From Streptomyces sp. MUM 2J (GTDB taxonomy: Bacteria > Actinomycetota > Actinomycetes > Streptomycetales > Streptomycetaceae), in assembly GCF_022414535.1 (NCBI RefSeq), contig NZ_JADWYM010000007.1:148786-212785 (forward strand): a stretch of DNA of 64,000 bases, read 5' to 3'. A program made the translations under genes and the position numbers. Below, piece by piece: positions 1-7,611 of the stretch. The first letter of the stretch is position 1. Every line of letters begins with the position of its first letter. A model generated the notes under the pieces. The model was given only the letters and a program-made list of their open reading frames with translations. It was not told where the DNA came from and searched no databases.

Positions 1-1035
1 GGCGGAGCCCGGGTCGGTGCCGTCCTCCCCCAGGTAGCCGCGTACCCTGACACCGCCCTGCCAGGCGGGCCCGTACTGACCGCGCACGGTGTGCCGGCCG
101 AGGTCCTCCGGCAGCTTCACCGACTTCAGCACCTTCAGCTTCTCGGTGAGCAGCGACTCCGCGTCGAAGGAGGAGGGCTCCTCCATCGCGGTCAGCGCCA
201 TCAGCTGCAACAGGTGGTTCTGGATGACGTCACGGGCCGAGCCGATGCCGTCGTAGTAGCCGGCCCGGCCGCCGATGCCGATGTCCTCGGCCATGGTGAT
301 CTGCACATGGTCCACGTACGACCGGTTCCAGATCGGCTCGAACATCTGGTTGGCGAACCGCAGTGCCAGGATGTTCTGGACGGTCTCCTTGCCGAGGTAG
401 TGGTCGATGCGGAACACCTGGTCGGGGGCGAACACCTCGTGGACGATCCCGTTCAGCTCGCGGGCGCTGGCCAGGTCGCGGCCGAACGGCTTCTCGATCA
501 CCGCGCGCCGCCAGGAGCCGGCCGGCGCATCCGCCAGGCCGTGCTTCTTCAGCTGCTGGACCACGTTCGGGAAGAACCTCGGCGGCACGGACAGGTAGAA
601 GGCGTAGTTGCCGCTGGTGCCCCGGGCCCGGTCCAGGTCCTCGACGGTGTCGCGCAGCTGCGCGAACGCGGTGTCGTCGTCGAAGTCGCCGGGGATGAAC
701 CGCATCCCCTCCGACAACTGCTGCCACACCTCCTCGCGGAACGGGGTGCGCGCGTGCTCCTTGACGGCGTCGTGCACGACCTGGGCGAAGTCCTGGTCCT
801 CCCAGTCGCGCCGGGCGAAGCCGACCAGGGAGAAGCCCGGCGGCAGCAGACCCCGGTTGGCGAGGTCGTACACGGCCGGCATCAGCTTCTTGCGGGACAG
901 ATCACCGGTCACGCCGAAGACGACCAGACCCGAGGGGCCGGCGACGCGCGGCAGCCGGCGGTCGCGCGGATCGCGCAGCGGGTTCCTCCAGCCGTCGGCC
1001 GGAGTCGTCGGCTCCGTCAGCGGGGCCGCGGTCAT
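1..1035 (-). CDS. zwf: Glucose-6-phosphate dehydrogenase, C-terminal end off the window
   Basis: This enzyme oxidises glucose 6-phosphate to 6-phosphogluconolactone in the cytosol, the entry step of the pentose phosphate pathway. The first 345 residues are present and the frame runs off the left edge. The NADP-binding Rossmann motif GVTGDLSRKK lies at about residues 41-50, and the substrate and active-site motif RIDHYLGKE at about 208-216. Further family blocks follow (EKPFGRD, ALRFANQMFEPIWN, HLLQLMALTAMEEP). The ATG start overlaps the stop codon of the upstream transaldolase remnant as ATGA, so translation is probably coupled. Many Streptomyces have two zwf copies; that this is the second one is inferred from gene order. 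Confidence 0.95.
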   Translation of the reverse strand, partial: MTAAPLTEPTTPADGWRNPLRDPRDRRLPRVAGPSGLVVFGVTGDLSRKKLMPAVYDLANRGLLPPGFSLVGFARRDWEDQDFAQVVHDAVKEHARTPFREEVWQQLSEGMRFIPGDFDDDTAFAQLRDTVEDLDRARGTSGNYAFYLSVPPRFFPNVVQQLKKHGLADAPAGSWRRAVIEKPFGRDLASARELNGIVHEVFAPDQVFRIDHYLGKETVQNILALRFANQMFEPIWNRSYVDHVQITMAEDIGIGGRAGYYDGIGSARDVIQNHLLQLMALTAMEEPSSFDAESLLTEKLKVLKSVKLPEDLGRHTVRGQYGPAWQGGVRVRGYLGEDGTDPGSA

Positions 1036-1442
1036 TCCGCGTCCACCCCCTCGTCGTCCCGTGCCTTCGCCGCGGCGTCCAGCAGCTCCGGCCAGGCCGC
1101 CTCGGACTTCCGTACGCCCTCCTCCTCCAGTTGCCGCACGACCTCGTCGTGGGGGAGCCCGAGCCGCTCCACGGCCGCCAGGTCGGCGAACCACGCCGGG
1201 TGGCCTCCCCCGCGCTCCGCCCCGCCGGCCGAGCGGGACCCCCACACCGTGGAGCCGATGGCGGCCCGGAAGACGGACGGGCCGGCGGTGACGTCGACGA
1301 CGCTCCCGGTTCCGACGGGTCCGGCGAGATCGCCGGAGGAGATCCGCTCACGTGACAGGTCGTCCGGCCAGATCGACACGCCCTCGTCCCGGAGGCGTTC
1401 GGAGGCCCCCGCGGTGGCGGTTGCTTCGGTCACAATGATCAT
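1032..1442 (-). pseudogene. tal: Internally deleted transaldolase remnant
   Basis: Residues 1-50 of this 136-aa frame match a transaldolase N-terminus (TEATATAGA, EGVSIWPDDLSRERI, then VTAGPSVF where active enzymes have VTTNPSIF). The last 45 residues match the transaldolase C-terminus (DLAAVERLGLPHDEVV, EEEGVRK, AWPELL). The middle of about 230-250 residues, including the Schiff-base lysine and most of the barrel, is missing and replaced by about 20 unrelated residues near 1210-1270. Full-length family members have about 370-380 residues. The reading frame is intact and its TGA overlaps the zwf ATG. The ATG at 1442 was chosen because it follows AGAAAGAAG and begins the conserved N-terminus. 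It cannot be an active transaldolase, but it may still couple translation to zwf. Confidence 0.85.
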
Positions 1443-1856
1443 CTTCTTTCTGGCGATCGGATCAACCATGCGCGGCAGCCGGTGACTCCCGGGCTGCGGT
1501 GGCGACGTTCCCGGGGGCTCGGCCCGCGGCCGGGCGTTTCGCATCACCTTCTGAAGGGGCGCATCCACGGGCGGGGCCGGACGCGGCGCCGCATCCGGAT
1601 GCCCGTTCCCGGTCCACTGACCCCCACCGGCCGCCGGGGCGTCCGTGGGACGGGCGGCACACCGGTCGCGTGCGGCGCACGCCACACCTGCCGCGGGGCT
1701 GCGTGCTCATCTTCAAGAAGTCCTCGGTGGAAGCGATCTCGCTGGTCTGACGCGTTCAAACTTAAAAGTCTGACTTTTTTGCCGGAAGGTCGGGGTGTGC
1801 CAGTCTGTGGTGAAAGTGGGACACCGAGAGCGGGAGCCGGGCGGTACGAGAAGGAC
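1443..1856. other. Intergenic region between the tal remnant and the araC-type gene
   Basis: No convincing gene lies in these 414 bases, which carry the divergent upstream regions of the tal/zwf pair and of the AraC-type regulator. An AT-richer stretch around 1755-1785 holds the inverted repeat AAAAGTctgACTTTT. It lies about 75 bases before the regulator start and could be an operator or part of a promoter. The frame of the regulator stays open far upstream, but that extension has no family similarity. Confidence 0.5.
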
Positions 1857-2765
1857 ATGGCGGACAGATCCATTGCTGCGGGAGCCGGCGGCGAGGGGGC
1901 GATCAGAACACTCCCCTTCCCGGTCGACCCGAACGTCGGCGGTGCCGGCCTGCACATCGGCCCGATGGGCGCCGGCCGCACCTGGCCCGCGGACGCCGCC
2001 CTGCAGCGCGTGCACCGCATCGACTTCCACGTCGTGCTCTTCTTCGACGCCGGACCCGTGCGCCACATGGTCGACTTCGCCGAGTACGAGGCGGCAGCGG
2101 GTGACGTGCTGTGGATCCGTCCGGGCCAGGTCCACCGCTTCTCCGGGCGCAGCGCGTACCGCGGAACCGTCCTGACCATGCAGCCCGGCTTCCTGCCCCG
2201 CGCCACCGTGGAGGCCACCGGCCTGTACCGCTACGACCTGCCCCCGCTGCTGCGGCCCGATCCGGTCCGGCTCGTGGCACTCCGGGCGGCCCTGACCCGG
2301 TTGCGGGGCGAGTACGAGGACGCCGCCACCACCGCCACCCTGCCGCCGGCCCTGTACACGGCCGTCCTGCGGCACGCGCTGACGGCGTTCCTGCTGCGCC
2401 TGGCGCACCTCGCCGCAACCTCGGGGGAGGCGGACCGGCACCAGGCCGACACCGCCTTCACCCTCTTCCGGGACGCCGTGGAGCAGGACTTCGCCACCAA
2501 CCACACCGTCAGCGCCTACGCCGACGCCCTCGGCTACTCCCGCCGTACCCTGGTCCGCGCGGTCCGCGCCGCCACCGGCCAGACCCCCAAGGGCTTCATC
2601 GACCGGCGTGTCGTCCTGGAGGCCAAGCGCCTCCTCGCCCACACCGACCTGCCGATCGGCCGTGTCGGAGCCGCCGTCGGCTTCCCCGACGCGGCGAACT
2701 TCTCCAAGTTCTTCCACCAGCGCACCGACCTGACGCCGGCGCGGTTCCGGGCGGAACTGCGGTAG
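1857..2765 (+). CDS. AraC/XylS-family transcriptional regulator
   Basis: A 302-aa cytosolic regulator. The N-terminal half is a cupin-like AraC-binding domain (RIDFHVVLFF at about 57-66, GDVLWIRPGQVHRF). The C-terminal 100 residues hold the two helix-turn-helix motifs of the AraC family: DALGYSRRTLVRAVRAATGQ, then IGRVGAAVGFPDAANFSKFF followed by the family end TPARFR. The ATG at 1857 is preceded by GAGAAGG at 6 bases, which decides the start although the frame is open upstream. It is convergent with the gene that follows. The ligand is unknown. Confidence 0.9.
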   Translation: MADRSIAAGAGGEGAIRTLPFPVDPNVGGAGLHIGPMGAGRTWPADAALQRVHRIDFHVVLFFDAGPVRHMVDFAEYEAAAGDVLWIRPGQVHRFSGRSAYRGTVLTMQPGFLPRATVEATGLYRYDLPPLLRPDPVRLVALRAALTRLRGEYEDAATTATLPPALYTAVLRHALTAFLLRLAHLAATSGEADRHQADTAFTLFRDAVEQDFATNHTVSAYADALGYSRRTLVRAVRAATGQTPKGFIDRRVVLEAKRLLAHTDLPIGRVGAAVGFPDAANFSKFFHQRTDLTPARFRAELR

Positions 2766-2789
2766 CGCACGGACGGCGGTGCACGGACC

Positions 2790-3995
2790 TCAGCCGAACA
2801 GGGGGTGGTCCGGGGCGAGGAGCGCGGCGATCCGGGAGGCGACCGGCTCCGCGGTGTTGCCCGCGGCGGCGGAGGGCCCGTCGGTCGCCGCGACCGCGAT
2901 CGCCAGGTCCTCCTCGGGCAGGTAGGCCATGACGGCTCCGTAGCCGGAGAACCGCGGGTTCTGGAAGATCCATCCGTCGCGGACGACCATGCCGAGGCCG
3001 AAGTGGGCCTCCTCCGTCTGCGCCCGGCACACCGTCGCCGGGCAGGTGGCGGTCGGACCGCCGATGCCGACGGTGCCCGGGTCGCGGAGCGTCCGCAGGG
3101 CCTGACGCGAGATCAGCTCACCCGAGCCGATGGCCCGCGCCGAGCGGACCACGTCGCAGACGGTCGACGTCATCACCGCGCCCGGAGCGATCGTCCAGGA
3201 GGGGTTCCAGAACGTGGACTCCTCGTAGCGGCCGCGCTCGTCGGTGAAGGCGTGCAGCACCGGACCCGGGATGCCGGGCGTGGTACTGCTGCGGGTCCCA
3301 CGAAGGCCCAGGGGGGTCAGGACGCGCTCCCGCAGCAGCCGGTCCAGCGGCGTGCCGGTGATCTTCTCCAGGGCGGCGCCGAGGAGCACGAAGTTCGCGT
3401 GGGAGTAGTTCCAGTTGGTGCCCGGCTCGTACCACAGAGGCCTGCTCGTGGAGATGCGGACGAGCTCGCGGGGCGTCCACTGCCGGAAGGGATCGTCCCG
3501 CAGGGCCCTGAGGAAATCGGCGTCGGGCACGTAGTCGTACAGGCCGGACGTGGAATCGGCGAGCATCCGCAGGGTGATCCGGTCGCCGTGCGGCAGCCGG
3601 GGCAGCCAGCGGGCCACCGGTGCGTCCAGGTCCACCCGGTGCTCGTCCGCGAGTTGCAGCAGGACCGTGCTCAGATAGCCGATCGCGATCCCGCCGACGC
3701 GGAAGTGCATGGCGGTGGTCGCGGGCACGCCCGTCATCGACTCGCCGGCGGCGGTGGTGACGACCTCACGGCCGTGCACGGTCGCACTGGCCAGAACGGC
3801 GTTCAGGCCGAGTTCCCTGCGGGCCTGCCGCACGACGCGGGTGATCTTCCGGGCCAGGTCGTGCGACGCTGCGGGCGTGGGGCCGCAGGTGTGCGGGGGA
3901 CGGTGAGGCGCCGGCGCGGAGACGGCGGGCGCGGTGGGCAGGGTCAGCGCCAGGACGGAGGCGGCACACAGCCAGATTCTGCGGGTACGCGTCAT
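2790..3995 (-). CDS. Secreted beta-lactamase-fold (class C/S12) protein, probable pseudoenzyme
   Basis: A 401-aa exported protein with a Sec signal peptide (basic MTRTRR, hydrophobic segment to about residue 27). The overall fold matches serine beta-lactamase/DD-peptidase family proteins (HFRVG, LLQLADEHRVDLDAPVARWL, LRMLADSTSGLYDY, NYSHANFVLLGAALEKITG). The catalytic SxxK motif, expected just after HFRVG, reads G102-I-A-I105, so both the nucleophilic serine and the lysine are gone. The second motif is NYSH rather than YxN, and the third H/K-T-G motif is not visible near the C-terminus. This points to a catalytically dead binding protein, or an enzyme that has lost function without frame damage. 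It is followed at short distance by the GH16 gene on the same strand. Confidence 0.85.
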   Translation of the reverse strand: MTRTRRIWLCAASVLALTLPTAPAVSAPAPHRPPHTCGPTPAASHDLARKITRVVRQARRELGLNAVLASATVHGREVVTTAAGESMTGVPATTAMHFRVGGIAIGYLSTVLLQLADEHRVDLDAPVARWLPRLPHGDRITLRMLADSTSGLYDYVPDADFLRALRDDPFRQWTPRELVRISTSRPLWYEPGTNWNYSHANFVLLGAALEKITGTPLDRLLRERVLTPLGLRGTRSSTTPGIPGPVLHAFTDERGRYEESTFWNPSWTIAPGAVMTSTVCDVVRSARAIGSGELISRQALRTLRDPGTVGIGGPTATCPATVCRAQTEEAHFGLGMVVRDGWIFQNPRFSGYGAVMAYLPEEDLAIAVAATDGPSAAAGNTAEPVASRIAALLAPDHPLFG

Positions 3996-4116
3996 GCGGG
4001 CACTGTCGGCCCTCCCCCCGCCGGCCGGTCCACGCGACACCGTCGGTGGCTCCGTCCGGCCGAAACGTTCAGCCTGAACGGGCGCCCGCACGGCCGGACC
4101 GGACCCACGGAGTGCG

Positions 4117-4139
4117 GCCCGGCCCGGCCGGGGCCGGGG
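4117..4139 (-). terminator. GC-rich hairpin after the GH16 gene
   Basis: Just downstream of the GH16 stop codon on the minus strand is an inverted repeat built from CCCGGCC and GGCCGGG blocks. No T-run follows, which is common for Streptomyces terminators. Confidence 0.4.
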
Positions 4140-4151
4140 TTGTGAGGGCGG

Positions 4152-5543
4152 TCAGTGCCCGAAGCCGAACCAGTTGACGTTCACGAAGTCCGAGGGCTGC
4201 CCGCTGGCGAAGGTCAGGTAGACGTCGTGGGTGCCGGTCACCGGGCTGATGTTCGTCGGGACCGTCCGCCAGGACTGCCAGCCACCGGTGTTGCCCACCG
4301 CGAAGCTGCCGACGGGCGCGTTGCCGCGGCTGTCCAGACGCACCTCGACCAGACCGCTCACCCCGGGGGCGGCGCCGCTCGCGACCCGGCCGTAGAACTG
4401 CCTGGCCGGTGTGGAGCCGAAGTCGACGCCCTGGTAGAGCGCCCAGTCGCCGTCGGCGATCCAGCCGATGTTCTGCCCGCCCCCGGAGTCCCCGGTGGTC
4501 TCGGTGCCCACACCGGACTGGCTGTCGTACGACTCTGCCTGGATGGCGCTGTAGGCGTTCCGGTCGCCGCCCGGCGGCGGAGTGGTGCCGCCGCCGGCGG
4601 ACAGCACCTGGACGTAGTCGACGACCATGGGGTGGCCGGGCTCGGTGCCGCCGTCGGGACCGCCGCCGAAGGCATTCGGGAACCCGCCGCCCATCGCGAC
4701 GTTGAGGATGACGAAGAAGCCGTGGCCGGTGGCGTCGGCCCAGGTGGCCGCGTCCACCTGGTTCGCCGTGACGGTGTGGTAGACGCTGCCGTCGACCGAG
4801 AACCGGATCGCCTCCGGGCTGACCGAGCGGTCCCACTCCATCGCGTAGGTGTGGAAGCCGGCCTGGCAGGTGGTGCCGGGGCAGGACGTCGAACTGCCGA
4901 TGCCGGACGTCTCGTTGCAGGGCCCGCCCGGGCTGGTGCCGCAGTGCATCGTGGCCCACACGGTGTTCAGGCCCTGGACGTTCTCCATGATGTCCAGCTC
5001 GCCGACCGAAGGCCAGTTCTGGTAGTCGCCCCGGTACGGTGCGCCCAGCATCCAGAACGCCGGCCAGTAGCCCTTGGCGGCGGCACCGGTGGCGTTCGGC
5101 ATCTGGACGCGCGCCTCCACACGCAACTTCCCGCCCGACGGCGCCTGGAAGTCGGTGCGGTTGGTCTCGATGCGGCCCGAGGTCCAGGCGCCGCCCGCAT
5201 TGCGCCGCGGGGTGATGAGCAGGTTGCCGTTGCCGTCCAGTGCCACGTTGTCGGAACTCGACGTCATTCTCTCGACCTCGCCGGTGCCCCAGTTCGCGGG
5301 GCCACCGGGGTAGGAGGTGCCGGTGTCGTAGCGCCAGTCGGCGGTGTCGACGCCGGAGCCGGCGGGGCCGTTGAAGTCGTCGGCGAAGACCCGCGTCCAG
5401 CCGGACGGGGGCGTGGGTGCCGAGGCGCTCGCGGACGGGGCGCCGGCCGTGGCGGCCGCCGCCGCGAGGCCGAGGGTGCCGAGCGCGGCGACGAGCGCTC
5501 GGCGGAGCGGGCGCCGTCCGCGGGTGCCGGAGCTGTCACTCAT
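4152..5543 (-). CDS. Secreted GH16 endo-beta-1,3-glucanase with C-terminal CBM6
   Basis: A 463-aa extracellular glucanase. Residues 1-41 form a Sec signal peptide (RRPLRRALVAALG then an alanine-rich segment). The GH16 catalytic domain spans about 48-305 with the retaining-enzyme motif G-E182-L-D184-I-M-E187, E182 as nucleophile and E187 as acid/base. After a Gly/Thr/Pro linker, residues about 325-463 form a family 6 carbohydrate-binding module (AIQAESYD, IGWIADGDWALYQGVDF, ending NVNWFGFG). The ATG follows GGGAGGG. A perfect LacI-type palindrome lies upstream at 5616-5629, so sugar-responsive repression is likely. The substrate is probably laminarin-like beta-1,3-glucan from fungal walls. Confidence 0.93.
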   Translation of the reverse strand: MSDSSGTRGRRPLRRALVAALGTLGLAAAAATAGAPSASASAPTPPSGWTRVFADDFNGPAGSGVDTADWRYDTGTSYPGGPANWGTGEVERMTSSSDNVALDGNGNLLITPRRNAGGAWTSGRIETNRTDFQAPSGGKLRVEARVQMPNATGAAAKGYWPAFWMLGAPYRGDYQNWPSVGELDIMENVQGLNTVWATMHCGTSPGGPCNETSGIGSSTSCPGTTCQAGFHTYAMEWDRSVSPEAIRFSVDGSVYHTVTANQVDAATWADATGHGFFVILNVAMGGGFPNAFGGGPDGGTEPGHPMVVDYVQVLSAGGGTTPPPGGDRNAYSAIQAESYDSQSGVGTETTGDSGGGQNIGWIADGDWALYQGVDFGSTPARQFYGRVASGAAPGVSGLVEVRLDSRGNAPVGSFAVGNTGGWQSWRTVPTNISPVTGTHDVYLTFASGQPSDFVNVNWFGFGH

Positions 5544-6072
5544 GGGGGATCCCTCCCGGGTACGGGGTGTCGGTGTGCGGGTGTCCGTCGAGAGGCGCTC
5601 TGACCGGGCTGCTTGTGAGAGCGCTCTCAGGATGTGCGCTCAATGTGCTCCCCGTGGATCCGGTCGTCAAGGCTTGAAACAGTGAAAGTCGTTCGGGGTG
5701 TGCTGAGTTCACACGGTGAACGGTGCGATGCGGGCCCGGCCCTCCGGGCGGGGCGCGTGGCGCCCGGGGGTGACTGATGGCGCCCGGGTGGCCCATGCCG
5801 TCCCGGGTGCCCGTGGAGGGGCCCTTGCGTGCGTCGGGTACCCGGGGAAGGCGCACGCCGGCAGGGGTGAGTGGCCAGGGGGCGGAGGTGTTGGCGGGGG
5901 TGCCGGGGGAGGGGTGCCCCGCCTTGTTGTCATGGACGCGCAGTCGTCGCTCCGCCGGTTCGTCGTCATTTAACTAGCAGTGCTCACCCGGGGATCCGTA
6001 ACGTCACGCCCTGCTCGGCTCCATCCGCAATTCCTCCGGCGCTTCACCCCACAGAAGGGACGCTCTGAGGTG
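5544..6072. other. Divergent intergenic region between GH16 and lipase genes
   Basis: This 529-base region contains the LacI-type operator near the GH16 start and a long G-rich stretch at about 5735-5920 with no credible gene. An AT-richer segment at about 5960-5990 (ATTTAACTAGCAG) is the likely promoter zone of the lipase. Confidence 0.5.
5616..5629. promoter_or_regulatory. Perfect 14-bp LacI-family operator TGAGAGCGCTCTCA
   Basis: The sequence TGAGAGCGCTCTCA is a perfect palindrome about 75 bases upstream of the GH16 glucanase start. It differs from the CebR consensus TGGGAGCGCTCCCA only at the symmetric positions 3 and 12. It is therefore probably bound by a LacI-family repressor that responds to glucan oligosaccharides. 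No LacI-type gene is visible in the window. Confidence 0.7.
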
Positions 6073-7371
6073 ATGTCACACAGGACGAGGAAGTCCTCGC
6101 TGCGCAGAGCCGCACTCCTCGGCGCCGCCGCCGTGCTCGGCGGGGCCTTCGCCCTGCCCTCGACGGCCGCAGCCGCCGATCCGGTGCCCCAGTGCACCGC
6201 CGCCGACTCCGCGATCTACCGGCCGCCCGGTTCCGTGACGGCCGCTCCCGGTACGGTGCTCGCCTGCCGCGCGGTCGACTCGCTGCCCATGGTGGTGGGT
6301 GCCCCCGCCTTCCACGCCTGGAAGGCGCTGTACGCCTCGACGGACGGTCACGACAACCCGTCCGCCGTGGCCGGCACGGTGATCGTGCCGGACGCGCCGT
6401 GGCGGGGGGCGGGGGAGCGGCCGGTGGTCGCCTTCACCCCCGGCACGCTCGGCATCGGGTCGCAGTGCGCGTTCTCCAAGCAGCTCTCCGGCGCCTACCA
6501 GGACGCCTATGAGGGGCCCAACATCACCGCCCTGCTCCGGGCGGGCTTCGCCGTCGCCGCCACGGACGGCGCCGGCTACCTCGACGGAGAGGTCCACCCG
6601 TACGTCTCCGGCCCCGACGCCGGACACGCCGTCCTCGACATGGTGCGGGCGGCGGCCCGGGTGCCCGGCAGCGGGGTGAGCCCGCGGGCGCAGGTCGGCA
6701 TCTGGGGCTACTCCGAAGGCGGTGCGGGCGGCCTGTGGGCCGCGCAGCTCGCCGGCTCCTACGCCCCCGAACTGAACATCGTCGGCGTCGCGTCCGGCGG
6801 CGCGCCGACCGACCTGAAGGCTGCCGCCCGGAACCTCGACGGCTCCCCCTTCGCGGGGTTCCTGGTCGACGCGCTCATCGGCCTGTCGGTCACCCATCCG
6901 GACCTGCCCTTCGACGGCATCCTCGGCGACACCGGCCGCACGGCGGTGCGCGACGCCGAGACGCTGTGCGCGGTCGGCACCGTGGCGCGCTTCGCCGGCA
7001 CCCGGGTCGACCGGCTCACCGCGGACCATCTGAGCCTTGAGCAGATATACGCGCTCAGCGGCCCGGACGGCACGACGTGGAGCGACGTCGCAGAGGAGAG
7101 CCGGCTGGGCGTCGGTGTGGGCCGCCCCGGTTCCGGTGCCCGCTACGAGGTGGGCTTCCCCGTCCTGGAGTACCACGGCCTGCTCGACGAGGTGATCCCG
7201 ATCGGCAGCGTCGCGGCCACCCGCAGGGCGTACTGCGCCGCGGGGATCCCCGCCGAGTGGAAGACGTACGGGGCCGACCACCTGCTCGGTGACGCCCGGG
7301 CGGTGAACGACGCGGTCGGCTGGCTCGGCGACCGCTTCGCGCACCGGACCCTGACCGCGCCGTCCTGCTGA
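6073..7371 (+). CDS. Secreted lipase (LIP-type alpha/beta hydrolase)
   Basis: A 432-aa exported alpha/beta hydrolase of the secretory lipase type. Residues 1-34 are a Sec signal peptide (MSHRTRKSSLRRAALLG, ending STAAAA). The nucleophile elbow is GYSEGG with Ser214. FTPGTLGIGSQC early in the domain fits the oxyanion region, and the acid and histidine are probably in YHGLLDEVIP and GADHLLG. Several cysteines suggest disulfides outside the cell. The start is ATG at 6073, directly after an in-frame GTG; GAAGGGA lies about 12 bases upstream, so the GTG at 6070 is possible. A strong hairpin follows the stop. Confidence 0.88.
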   Translation: MSHRTRKSSLRRAALLGAAAVLGGAFALPSTAAAADPVPQCTAADSAIYRPPGSVTAAPGTVLACRAVDSLPMVVGAPAFHAWKALYASTDGHDNPSAVAGTVIVPDAPWRGAGERPVVAFTPGTLGIGSQCAFSKQLSGAYQDAYEGPNITALLRAGFAVAATDGAGYLDGEVHPYVSGPDAGHAVLDMVRAAARVPGSGVSPRAQVGIWGYSEGGAGGLWAAQLAGSYAPELNIVGVASGGAPTDLKAAARNLDGSPFAGFLVDALIGLSVTHPDLPFDGILGDTGRTAVRDAETLCAVGTVARFAGTRVDRLTADHLSLEQIYALSGPDGTTWSDVAEESRLGVGVGRPGSGARYEVGFPVLEYHGLLDEVIPIGSVAATRRAYCAAGIPAEWKTYGADHLLGDARAVNDAVGWLGDRFAHRTLTAPSC

Positions 7372-7399
7372 GCGGGGAACGACGGCTGGGCGGGGGCAC

Positions 7400-7426
7400 G
7401 TCCGGCGCCGCGCGGCGGCGCCGGAC
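7400..7426 (+). terminator. Terminator hairpin after the lipase gene
   Basis: An 11-bp perfect stem (GTCCGGCGCCG / CGGCGCCGGAC) with a 5-base loop starts 29 bases after the lipase stop codon. There is no T-tail. Confidence 0.7.
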
Positions 7427-7487
7427 ACCGGCCGGAGGGAACGTGGCGTGCCTCCGGCTGCGTCCGGGGTCGCGCACTCACTGTATA

Positions 7488-7540
7488 TGAACGTTTGACT
7501 GTTCTTTGACAAGCCATTGTCAGTACATTGTCAATTTTCA
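7488..7540 (+). promoter_or_regulatory. AT-rich promoter/operator with repeated TTGACA/TGTCAA half-sites
   Basis: Upstream of the S53 peptidase lies a stretch far more AT-rich than its surroundings. It contains TTGACAA at 7506-7512, and two direct copies of CATTGTCA at 7515-7522 and 7526-7533, 11 bases apart, both facing TTGACAA. GAAC..GTTC also flanks 7488-7503. The spacing of one helical turn suggests a regulator binding site overlapping the promoter. Confidence 0.55.
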
Positions 7541-7611
7541 CGGGAATCCCTGCGAGGTTCATACGTGCGTTTCCACCCCCACGGGACGCACACATCCAGG
7601 AGGACCCCCAC

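Noticed and set aside
1482..1856. N-terminal extension of the AraC-type regulator
   Set aside because: There is no family similarity before residue MADRS, and the ribosome site GAGAAGG fits the ATG at 1857.
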